From Desulfuromonadaceae bacterium UBA6124 (GTDB lineage Bacteria > Desulfobacterota > Desulfuromonadia > Desulfuromonadales > Trichloromonadaceae): 6,421 bases of DNA. This document shows, piece by piece, positions 1 to 6,421 of the stretch (position 1 is the stretch's first letter; every line of letters starts with the position of its first letter). Under the pieces are notes generated by a model that searched no databases, was not told the DNA's origin, and was given only the letters and a program-made list of their open reading frames with translations. The DNA lies in NCBI GenBank assembly GCA_002423365.1, contig DIVU01000247.1:1-6421 (forward strand). Direction: 5' to 3'. Position numbers and translations under genes: made by a program.

Positions 1-521
1 AGATTGTCCGGCTGCGCTTTCACTACCTCCTGCAGATAGCCCATGGCCTTGAGCAAATAGGCCCGGGCCTCGGCGAACTCGCTGAACATCTGGGACAGCT
101 GAAAATATTCGATGCCCAGACGCAGGCGCAGGCCGAGATTCTCTTCATCGAGCAAAGCCAGAATCTTCATGTAGGTGATCTTGCGGCGGATATAGAAACT
201 GTCCACCTCCTTGTGATCGAGCATGAGGATCTGGGCGCCAAGATCGGCAAGATAGTGCGGGTAGGCATCGCGCAGCAGTTCGGCATAGGGACGATTGCGC
301 AAGCAGTCGGGAAACTGGCGCAGATAGTCGTAAACCCCTTCGCCGATGGCATTGGCGGAAGGATCTCCATCCTTGAAGGCCTCGGGATGGATCGGCAGCG
401 GAATCACCGGCAGCGGGACAGGGATTTGCTCGGGGCCCACCGGCACGGTCATTCCCGCCTCGGGAGCCCACAGTGTAAAATGTTCAGGATCGAGAGAAAG
501 TTCGTTTGAATACGGTGACAT
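1..521 (-). CDS. Uncharacterised protein with proline-rich N-terminus and TPR-like helices (C-terminus beyond window)
   Basis: The reading frame is open from an ATG at 521-519 to the window edge, giving 173 visible residues with no stop. An AAGGA ribosome-binding site lies 8 nt upstream of the ATG, which supports this start. There is no signal peptide or membrane segment. Residues 1-60 are probably extended and proline-rich, with IPVPLPVIPLPIHP at about 33-46. Residues 61-173 look all-helical. The stretch from about 129 to 173 (LGLRLRLGIEYFQLSQMF, then a second helix ending near KAQPDN) has the amphipathic helix-pair pattern of a tetratricopeptide repeat, with the usual short linker before the next repeat. 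TPR proteins are usually scaffolds for protein-protein contacts, and no catalytic motif is visible. The gene starts 37 nt after the upstream 275-aa gene on the same strand, so it is probably the third gene of the acuC transcript. The TPR assignment is by pattern only and the function is unknown. Confidence 0.75.
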   Translation of the reverse strand, partial: MSPYSNELSLDPEHFTLWAPEAGMTVPVGPEQIPVPLPVIPLPIHPEAFKDGDPSANAIGEGVYDYLRQFPDCLRNRPYAELLRDAYPHYLADLGAQILMLDHKEVDSFYIRRKITYMKILALLDEENLGLRLRLGIEYFQLSQMFSEFAEARAYLLKAMGYLQEVVKAQPDN

Positions 522-529
522 GGCAAGAA

Positions 530-534
530 TCCTT
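530..534 (-). promoter_or_regulatory. Ribosome-binding site of the TPR-like gene
   Basis: AAGGA on the minus strand, 8 nt before the ATG at 521. It decides the start of a gene that has no other support for its N-terminus. Confidence 0.6.
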
Positions 535-549
535 GAAGTAATGGATTAA

Positions 550-568
550 GCTTTTCGATCAGAAAAGC
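550..568. repeat. Short perfect hairpin over the stop codon of the 275-aa gene
   Basis: GCTTTTC (550-556) and GAAAAGC (562-568) form a perfect 7-bp inverted repeat around a 5-nt loop. On the minus strand the TGA stop of the 275-aa gene lies in the loop. The stem is weak (four A-T pairs) and no T-run follows on either strand, so it does not look like an intrinsic terminator. It could be a weak attenuating or RNA-protecting hairpin between two genes of one transcript, or it could be chance. Confidence 0.35.
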
Positions 569-1386
569 CGTTCGGGAAAGGTGTCGATCCCAGCGTTCAC
601 GCCGACAGTCTTGTAGATTTTTATGTCGTCCCAGGGACCGGGAAGAATGCCGTCGTGGATCGCCCAGGCGCGGCCGCGCACGGTCTCTCCCATGCCCGGT
701 TGCCGAAAGGGGGTCGTGCCGTCGAGGCGCCGGAAGAGCTCACCACCGGGCTGGAATTCCTGGTCGATCCAGAGCATCAACTGTTTGCCGGTGATGTAGT
801 CGAAGCCGTAGCGCTCGTAACGGATGGCATTGCTGTAGGAGAGGGGTTCGGCGACGATGATGTCGACGCCAAGGGAAGCGACGAAGTCCTCGAACTGACG
901 GAAGAAGCCGGAGAACATCTTGAGCCCGCGCCTTACCTGGTTGGGGGACAGCCCGGCGGCCATGGCTTTCACCTCCTCACCGAGATTGCGGCGCAGGGTG
1001 CCGAAACAGTTGTCCCGCCCGTGCTCATCCCGGTCGATGTCGAAACGCGGGGCGTCGGGGTCGTTGATCAGGCAGAAGCTCAATTCGATCTGGCGAAAAG
1101 GGGTGTCGGCCACTTCCACGAAAAAGAGACAATCCTCATCCCCGGGATCGCGCCGGACCTCGATACGCAAAAGGCCCATGCCGTCGGGACAGATAGTGGT
1201 AATTCGCCGCCGGCCGTCGACCCCCGCCCCGGTCTCGCGATCGATGGCGAAGCGCTCGAAAACCACCTCGGGAACCAGGCGGCGATAAATTGTCTCTTTT
1301 ACCGCCATGGGCAGGCGATTGATATCCTTCAGGCTGAATAGGGGAAAACCGTCGGGATCGAGAAGATGACCGGAGGCGGCTTTCAT
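559..1386 (-). CDS. Uncharacterised 275-aa protein, possible GNAT-like acetyltransferase
   Basis: A soluble 275-residue protein that I do not recognise as a named family. The start is well supported: its ATG overlaps the acuC stop as ATGA (1386-1383), and a strong GGAGG site lies 6 nt upstream. Residues about 85-110 (CLFFVEVADTPF, then a hydrophobic strand) look like paired beta strands. Residues about 147-172 form a long helix, followed by a strand (VDIIVAEP, 174-181) and the segment SYSNAIRYERYGF (183-195). That last pattern, an asparagine then Y-E-R-x-G-F after a strand, resembles the final alpha/beta part of GNAT acetyltransferases. The acetyl-CoA-binding loop (R/Q-x-x-G-x-G/A) is not clear: the nearest candidate, NQVRRGLK at about 149-156, fits poorly. 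Residues 210-275 form an extra C-terminal region rich in G, P and aromatic residues. Tight coupling to a deacetylase is consistent with an acetylation-related role, but that is inference. It could instead be a substrate or partner of the deacetylase. Confidence 0.85.
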   Translation of the reverse strand: MKAASGHLLDPDGFPLFSLKDINRLPMAVKETIYRRLVPEVVFERFAIDRETGAGVDGRRRITTICPDGMGLLRIEVRRDPGDEDCLFFVEVADTPFRQIELSFCLINDPDAPRFDIDRDEHGRDNCFGTLRRNLGEEVKAMAAGLSPNQVRRGLKMFSGFFRQFEDFVASLGVDIIVAEPLSYSNAIRYERYGFDYITGKQLMLWIDQEFQPGGELFRRLDGTTPFRQPGMGETVRGRAWAIHDGILPGPWDDIKIYKTVGVNAGIDTFPERLF

Positions 1387-2552
1387 CGGACACCTCCGGT
1401 AGAAATGCCGTGTAATGGGAAAAGTTTTCGCTCGAGCACCCGCAGATTTTTCTCCAGGGATTCCTGGGCACGGGCGAAGTCGTTGGGCTGCGCCAGGTGC
1501 GGCACGTCGCGCAAACGGGTGTCGTCGTAGCCCAGATCGCGGATCAACGCGACAAAGTCGCCGGGAAGGTGATCAGATACTTCGGCCCCAACGATCGCGG
1601 CCCAAAGGAGCGCCCAGGAGCGGGCGACGTTGAGCTTTTCGTAGCCGCCGCCGCCGATGCAGACCCAGGGCAGTCCGGTGGCGAGAAACTCGCGGGCCGC
1701 GTATTCGATGGTGCCGGTGGTCATTTCCAGGCGCGTGAGGGGGTCGGTGCGCAGGGTGTCGACCCCCATCTGGGTCACCAGCACATCGGGGGAAAAAGCC
1801 CGCAACATGGGGAGAACGACACTGCGAAAGCCCTGCTCGAAAATCAGATCGTCGGAATGGGCGCGAAAGGGCAGATTCACCGAGTAGCCGTACCCCTCCC
1901 CTTCTCCCAACTCCTGGGGGAAGCCGGTCTGGGGAAAGAAATTCTCTCCGGATTCATGCAGGGAGATGGTCATAACCCGGTTACTGGTATAAAAGGCTTC
2001 CTGCACGCCGTCGCCGTGGTGGGCGTCGATATCGACGTAAGCAACCCGCAGGCCCCGCCGGACCAGCTCCTGGATGGCGATGACCGCATCGTTAAGGTAG
2101 CTGAAACCGGAAGCACGGGCGGCGTGGGCATGGTGGTAGCCGCCGGCCAGGGAAAAAGCGACCCGGCAGCCCTCGTCCACGACCTGGCGGGCGGCCTCCA
2201 AGGTACCGCCGCAACCGAGCAAGGACCACTCATAAACCCCTTGAAAAACAGGATTTTCCACATCCCCCAGGCCATAGCGAAAATTCGCCCGGGGGGTGCT
2301 GTCGCGGCTGAATTCCTTGAGCGTCGCCAGATAGCCGGGGGCATGAAAACCGGCCAGCAACTCTTCCGGCGCGAAGGGGCATTCGACCTGGCGCACGCCG
2401 GGCAGATCCAAAAGGCCGAGCATGCGCAACAGCTCATAGGTCAGCCGGTAGCGGGCCACCTTGAAGGGATGATCTTCGCCGAAGGTGAAATCATCGAATC
2501 GGCGCGAATAGACCAGAGCCCAAGAGTCTGAATTGGCAACTGTTTTTGACAT
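1383..2552 (-). CDS. acuC: AcuC-type Zn-dependent protein deacetylase (histone deacetylase superfamily)
   Basis: A cytoplasmic 389-aa metal-dependent deacetylase that removes acetyl groups from lysines. In Bacillus, AcuC reactivates acetyl-CoA synthetase this way; the substrate here is not shown by the sequence. The hallmarks appear in order: HPFKVARYRLTYEL (28-41), YGLGDVENPVF (93-103), GGYHHAH with the catalytic His pair 140/141, RASGFSYLND (146-155), DIDAHHGDGV with Zn ligands Asp176 and His178, HESGENFFPQTG (199-210), QMGVDTLRTDP with the third Zn ligand Asp265, and GGGGY with the transition-state Tyr304. All catalytic residues are present. The length and several of these motifs match Bacillus AcuC (about 387 aa) from memory. 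I chose the ATG at 2552: an in-frame TTG at 2588 would add 12 residues of no family character and lacks a ribosome-binding site. The ATG itself has only a weak AGG 4 nt upstream. First gene of a minus-strand operon, overlapping the next gene by 4 nt. A polyamine deamidase-like or small-molecule amidohydrolase role within the same superfamily is less likely. Confidence 0.93.
   Translation of the reverse strand: MSKTVANSDSWALVYSRRFDDFTFGEDHPFKVARYRLTYELLRMLGLLDLPGVRQVECPFAPEELLAGFHAPGYLATLKEFSRDSTPRANFRYGLGDVENPVFQGVYEWSLLGCGGTLEAARQVVDEGCRVAFSLAGGYHHAHAARASGFSYLNDAVIAIQELVRRGLRVAYVDIDAHHGDGVQEAFYTSNRVMTISLHESGENFFPQTGFPQELGEGEGYGYSVNLPFRAHSDDLIFEQGFRSVVLPMLRAFSPDVLVTQMGVDTLRTDPLTRLEMTTGTIEYAAREFLATGLPWVCIGGGGYEKLNVARSWALLWAAIVGAEVSDHLPGDFVALIRDLGYDDTRLRDVPHLAQPNDFARAQESLEKNLRVLERKLFPLHGISTGGVR
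1391..1397 (-). promoter_or_regulatory. Ribosome-binding site of the 275-aa gene, inside the acuC 3' end
   Basis: GGAGGTG on the minus strand lies within the last codons of acuC, with GGAGG 6 nt from the downstream ATG. Together with the ATGA overlap it indicates translational coupling and fixes the start of the 275-aa protein. Confidence 0.7.
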
Positions 2553-2559
2553 GGGGCCT

Positions 2560-2588
2560 GTTTTACACCGGGCGTTGTCAAAGGTCAA
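2560..2588 (-). promoter_or_regulatory. Possible sigma70-type promoter of acuC
   Basis: On the minus strand TTGACC (2588-2583) is followed by a 17-nt spacer and TAAAAC (2565-2560). These match the consensus boxes at 5 of 6 and 4 of 6 positions. Initiation about 7 nt after the -10 box would fall at or next to the acuC ATG (2552), giving an almost leaderless mRNA. This fits the lack of a good ribosome-binding site. The call is tentative because the -10 box is imperfect. Confidence 0.35.
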
Positions 2589-2598
2589 CCAGGGATTG

Positions 2599-2643
2599 CC
2601 CGGGAAACCGCGTGAATACAGGTTTTCCTTGATTCTTCCCGGG
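2599..2643. repeat. 8-bp inverted repeat in the divergent intergenic region
   Basis: CCCGGGAA (2599-2606) and TTCCCGGG (2636-2643) are perfect inverted copies separated by 29 nt. The right copy lies just after the tmk -35 box, in the -35/-10 spacer. The core CCCGGG is itself a palindrome, so the pair can also be read as two identical sites 39 bp apart. It may be an operator for one or both divergent genes, though GC-rich sequence makes chance possible. Confidence 0.3.
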
Positions 2644-2657
2644 GGGCTACCTATAAT
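2629..2657 (+). promoter_or_regulatory. Sigma70-type promoter of the tmk-holB-ricT-metG cluster
   Basis: TTGATT (2629-2634), a 17-nt spacer and a perfect TATAAT (2652-2657) form a near-consensus housekeeping promoter. Initiation is expected near 2664, leaving a leader of roughly 20 nt before the tmk ATG. The strength of this match suggests constitutive expression. Confidence 0.75.
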
Positions 2658-2686
2658 ATGCCGATTTTACCGGAAGATTGGAATCC

Positions 2687-3337
2687 ATGGCGTTTTTCAT
2701 CACCTTTGAAGGCGGGGAAGGCTGCGGCAAGTCGACCCAGATCGCGGCCCTGGCCGCACGCTTGACATCCCGGGGCATGCCGGTGCTGGCGACCCGCGAA
2801 CCGGGCGGCTGCGCCATCGCCGACGCCATTCGCCGCATCCTGCTCGATCCGACCAATGCCGCCCTGGTTCCCCGTGCGGAACTGTTCCTTTACGCGGCCG
2901 CCCGCGCCCAGCACGTGGACGAAATCATCCGGCCGGCTCTGGGCCAGGACACCTGGGTGCTTTGTGATCGTTTCACTGACGCGACCGTCGCTTACCAAGG
3001 CGGGGGACGGCAACTTCCGCCGACCACCATCGAGACCCTGAACCAGATCGCCACGGACGGACTGCAACCCGACCTCACCCTCCTTCTCGACCTGCCGGTG
3101 GAAGAAGGGCTCCGCCGCGCCATCGGCCGCAACCATCAGGACGGAACCGCCCATGAAGGGCGCTTCGAAGCGGAGACGCTGGCCTTCCACCAACGGGTCC
3201 GCGCAATCTACCGGCAACTCGCTGAGAACCACAAGCGTTTTCGCATCGTCGACGCCTCCGGGGAAGTCGCCGCCGTCGCCGGACGGATTGACCGGGTTCT
3301 CGATGAATTTCTGGCGGAAAGAGGCATCCAACCGTGA
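2687..3337 (+). CDS. tmk: Thymidylate kinase (dTMP kinase)
   Basis: Phosphorylates dTMP to dTDP with ATP in the cytoplasm, the step leading to dTTP. The 216-residue length is normal for bacterial Tmk. The P-loop FEGGEGCGKST is at residues 7-17. TREPGG (36-41) is the dTMP-phosphate loop. AARAQH (71-76) and CDRFTDATVAYQGGGR (93-108) are the nucleoside-binding and DR-x-x-D signature segments. The LID region is about 143-161. The P-loop lacks the arginine seen in eukaryotic type I enzymes and the LID carries arginines (143, 144, 148, 159), as in E. coli-type (type II) enzymes. One small oddity is EGRFE at 157-161, where family members usually show an Asp-Arg pair. I chose the ATG at 2687 over the in-frame TTG at 2678 because GGAAG (2672-2676) is 10 nt from the ATG but only 1 nt from the TTG. 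First gene after a strong promoter; its stop overlaps the holB start. Confidence 0.97.
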   Translation: MAFFITFEGGEGCGKSTQIAALAARLTSRGMPVLATREPGGCAIADAIRRILLDPTNAALVPRAELFLYAAARAQHVDEIIRPALGQDTWVLCDRFTDATVAYQGGGRQLPPTTIETLNQIATDGLQPDLTLLLDLPVEEGLRRAIGRNHQDGTAHEGRFEAETLAFHQRVRAIYRQLAENHKRFRIVDASGEVAAVAGRIDRVLDEFLAERGIQP

Positions 3338-4302
3338 CCTTCAGCCAGATCCTCGGCCACGACCGACAAAAAGACATCCTGCGGCGCGCCCTCGCCCACG
3401 GCCGCCTCGCCCATGCCTACCTCTTCGAAGGCCCCGAGGGGGTCGGCAAACGACTCATGGCGATCGCCCTGGCCCGAGCGCTCTTCTGCGTGGAGAAAAC
3501 AGGCTGTGGCAGTTGCCCGGCCTGTCGCAAGATCGATCATCACAACCATCCCGACCTGCACATTCTTGAGGCGGAAGGACAGACAATCAAAATCGAACAG
3601 GTGCGGGCGCTGCAAAAGGAACTGGCCTTCCGTCCCCTGGAAGGGCCACGCAAGGTTTGCCTGATCGACGGCGCCGAACGGATGAACGCGGCGGCGAGCA
3701 ACGCCCTGCTTAAGACCCTGGAAGAACCGAGCGGCGACGCCCTGCTGATCTTGCTTAGCAGCCGCCCCGAAAGTATTTTGAGCACTATCCGCTCCCGCTG
3801 TCAGCGCCTCCCTTTTACCCGCCTCCCTCAGGCGCAACTCAAAGAAGTACTGCTGGAGCGCATGGCCCTCGATGCCACTCAGGGGCACATCCTGGCGGCC
3901 CTCTCCGAGGGGAGCTTCAAAAAAGCTCTGGGCAAGGATCGTGACCTTTATCTGGAAAAGCGGCGGGAACTGCTCAAGGCGCTGACCGCCCTGGCGCCCG
4001 GGCGGGTCCTTCCCCTCTTCGAGTTGGCGCAAACCCTGGCCGAGGACAAGGACAGGATTTTCGATATCCTCGACATTTTTCAGGCTTTTTACCGGGATCT
4101 GCTTCTTTACCGGCAAGGCCGCCCGGAAGAGGAACTGGTCAACATCGACCTGGCCGAGAAGATCCGTCGGGTCGCGGCCCGGGAGAGCCTCCCCTCGCTG
4201 CTGGCCAAGCTCGACGCCATCGACGCCGGCCGCCATCACTTGGAACGTAACGTCAATCGCCAGCTCGCCTTGGAAGTGCTGCTGATGCGGCTGGCCGCCT
4301 GA
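3334..4302 (+). CDS. holB: DNA polymerase III delta' subunit (clamp-loader)
   Basis: A 322-aa stator subunit of the clamp loader, which opens the beta sliding clamp with delta and DnaX at the replisome. It begins at a GTG that overlaps the tmk stop as GTGA (3334-3337), with AGAGG 9 nt upstream, so it is probably translationally coupled. The AAA+ fold is clear: HGRLAHAYLFEGPEGVGKR (22-40) contains the P-loop. Four cysteines (52, 58, 61, 64) form the Zn module typical of delta' and DnaX. VCLIDGAERMNAAASNALLK (108-127) covers the Walker B region, and TLEEP follows. TIRSRCQ (151-157) contains the SRC motif that in this family supplies the arginine finger to a neighbouring subunit. The P-loop ends in Lys-Arg instead of Lys-Ser/Thr, and Walker B reads IDGAE, so ATP hydrolysis is unlikely, as is normal for delta'. 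The helical C-terminal collar domain (about 210-322) is of usual length. DnaX (gamma/tau) is the nearest alternative but is longer and has intact Walker motifs. Confidence 0.94.
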   Translation: MTFSQILGHDRQKDILRRALAHGRLAHAYLFEGPEGVGKRLMAIALARALFCVEKTGCGSCPACRKIDHHNHPDLHILEAEGQTIKIEQVRALQKELAFRPLEGPRKVCLIDGAERMNAAASNALLKTLEEPSGDALLILLSSRPESILSTIRSRCQRLPFTRLPQAQLKEVLLERMALDATQGHILAALSEGSFKKALGKDRDLYLEKRRELLKALTALAPGRVLPLFELAQTLAEDKDRIFDILDIFQAFYRDLLLYRQGRPEEELVNIDLAEKIRRVAARESLPSLLAKLDAIDAGRHHLERNVNRQLALEVLLMRLAA

Positions 4303-4332
4303 TAAAATTCAACCGGAAGGTTCGCAGATAAC

Positions 4333-5397
<1,065 letters not shown>

Positions 5398-5400
5398 GCC

Positions 5401-5406
5401 AAGGAG
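5401..5406 (+). promoter_or_regulatory. Ribosome-binding site of metG
   Basis: AAGGAG lies 7 nt before the metG ATG, in the 16-nt gap after the ricT stop. It is a near-ideal site that fixes the metG start. Confidence 0.8.
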
Positions 5407-5413
5407 AACACCC

Positions 5414-6421
5414 ATGGATAGACGTTTTTATATCACCACGCCCATCTATTATGTGAACGATGTTCCCCATATCGGGCACGCCTACACCACCTTGGCTTGC
5501 GATGTTCTCGCCCGCTACAAGCGTGCTCGCGGCTATGAAGTTTTTTTTCTCACCGGAACCGACGAACATGGACAGAAGGTGGAAAAAGCTGCCATCGCCG
5601 CCGGGGAGACGCCGCTGGAGTTGGCCGACCGGGTGGTCAAGCGCTTTCAGGCGCTGTGGGACAAGCTGAACATCTCCCACACCGACTTCATCCGTACCAC
5701 CCAGGAGCGCCATAAGAAAGGGGTTTCCGAACTCTTCCGGCGCATCGAGGCGAAGGGGGATATCTTTCTCGGCGAATACGAAGACTGGTACTGTACCCCC
5801 TGCGAAACCTTCTGGACCGAAACCCAGCTGATCAACGGCGCCTGCCCCGATTGCGGCCGGCCCACGGAAAAACTCAAGGAAGAGTCCTACTTCTTCCGCA
5901 TGAGCAAGTACCAGGAGGCGCTGCTCGCGCACATCGAGGCCCATCCTGACTTCATCCAGCCCCGGGGCCGGCGCAACGAAATTATCAGCTTCCTCAAGGA
6001 AGGGTTACGCGATCTCTCCATCTCCCGAACCACCTTCTCCTGGGGGATTCCGGTGCCGGGTAATGATCGTCACGTCATCTATGTCTGGTTCGATGCCCTG
6101 ACCAACTACATCACCGCCCTTGGCTTCCCCGACGACGGGGAAGGGAATTTCGCCAAGTTCTGGCCGGTGGACGCCCATGTCATCGGCAAGGACATCCTGC
6201 GCTTTCACACCGTCTACTGGCCGACCTTCCTCCTCGCCGCCGGGCTACCCCTGCCGAAAAAGGTCTTTGCCCACGGCTGGTGGACGGTGGAGGGACAGAA
6301 GATGAGCAAGAGCCTGCGCAACGTCGTCGAGCCGAACATGCTCATCGACAAGTACGGTGTCGACGCCATCCGCTACTTCCTGCTGCGCGAAGTTCCCTTC
6401 GGGCTCGACGGCGATTTCTCC
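5414..6421 (+). CDS. metG: Methionyl-tRNA synthetase, N-terminal part (cut by window edge)
   Basis: A class I aminoacyl-tRNA synthetase that charges tRNA-Met with methionine in the cytoplasm. The frame runs open to the last base and gives 336 residues. FYITTPIYYVNDVPHIGHAY (5-24) holds the HIGH signature at 19-22. GTDEHGQK (48-55) and the KMSKS loop (296-300, in GQKMSKSLRN) complete the ATP site. VIYVWFDALTNY (221-232) and HVIGKDILRFH (255-265) are further family signatures. The connective insertion carries two Cys pairs, 127/130 (CTPC) and 144/147 (CPDC), which should bind a zinc ion. The anticodon-binding domain and any C-terminal tRNA-binding (beta-barrel) domain lie outside the window, so full length cannot be judged. 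The strong ribosome-binding site 7 nt upstream and the short gap after ricT suggest it is the fourth gene of the tmk transcript. Confidence 0.97.
   Translation, partial: MDRRFYITTPIYYVNDVPHIGHAYTTLACDVLARYKRARGYEVFFLTGTDEHGQKVEKAAIAAGETPLELADRVVKRFQALWDKLNISHTDFIRTTQERHKKGVSELFRRIEAKGDIFLGEYEDWYCTPCETFWTETQLINGACPDCGRPTEKLKEESYFFRMSKYQEALLAHIEAHPDFIQPRGRRNEIISFLKEGLRDLSISRTTFSWGIPVPGNDRHVIYVWFDALTNYITALGFPDDGEGNFAKFWPVDAHVIGKDILRFHTVYWPTFLLAAGLPLPKKVFAHGWWTVEGQKMSKSLRNVVEPNMLIDKYGVDAIRYFLLREVPFGLDGDFS

Noticed and set aside
550..568. Intrinsic terminator between the 275-aa gene and the TPR-like gene
   Set aside because: The stem is short and AT-rich and is not followed by a T-run on either strand.
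655..1341. Plus-strand open frame (228 codons) opposite the 275-aa gene
   Set aside because: The minus-strand frame has a strong ribosome-binding site and an ATGA overlap with acuC; the plus-strand frame has neither.
1497..2531. Long plus-strand open frame (344 codons) opposite acuC
   Set aside because: It is an antisense shadow of a clearly coding GC-rich gene. Its translation has no family character, and the acuC frame carries every catalytic motif.
2678..2686. TTG start three codons upstream of the chosen tmk ATG
   Set aside because: The ribosome-binding site would be only 1 nt from the TTG; the ATG at 2687 has workable spacing and the usual short N-terminus before the P-loop.
2658..2765. 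Short 35-codon ORF starting just after the tmk -10 box
   Set aside because: No ribosome-binding site, its ATG lies between the -10 box and the expected transcription start, and it runs out of frame into tmk.
3208..4239. Long minus-strand open frame (343 codons) opposite holB
   Set aside because: Antisense shadow of holB with low-complexity translation and no start context, explained by codon bias.

Overview
The window is an ordinary-looking, gene-dense, GC-rich bacterial chromosomal segment. It is built around one divergent intergenic region at about 2553-2686. Protein style and the gene order tmk-holB-ricT-metG suggest a deltaproteobacterium of the Desulfuromonadales (Geobacter/Desulfuromonas/Pelobacter-like). 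This is an inference from remembered family sequences, not from a search.

Left half (minus strand, read from 2552 down to 1): three genes in apparent operon order. An AcuC-type Zn-dependent protein deacetylase (1383-2552) has all the catalytic residues of the histone-deacetylase fold. It overlaps by 4 nt (ATGA) with an uncharacterised 275-aa protein (559-1386) whose middle part ends in a GNAT-acetyltransferase-like motif. After a 37-nt gap comes an uncharacterised protein with a proline-rich N-terminus and TPR-like helices, cut by the window edge (1-521).

Right half (plus strand, from 2687 to the end): thymidylate kinase (tmk), DNA polymerase III delta' subunit (holB, GTG start in a 4-nt GTGA overlap), a RicT/YaaT PSP1-domain protein with a cysteine-rich core and a long basic tail, and methionyl-tRNA synthetase (metG, cut by the right edge). 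They sit tightly together behind a near-consensus sigma70-type promoter (TTGATT-17-TATAAT) and probably form one transcript. It links dTTP supply, clamp loading, RNA maturation/signalling and translation.

No RNA gene, mobile element, CRISPR array or clear terminator was found, and no gene-free stretch exceeds about 135 bases. The most interesting points are the translationally coupled deacetylase/possible acetyltransferase pair, the possible near-leaderless acuC promoter, an 8-bp inverted repeat over the tmk promoter, and the extra cysteines and basic tail of RicT. I see no strong case for a wholly new system.
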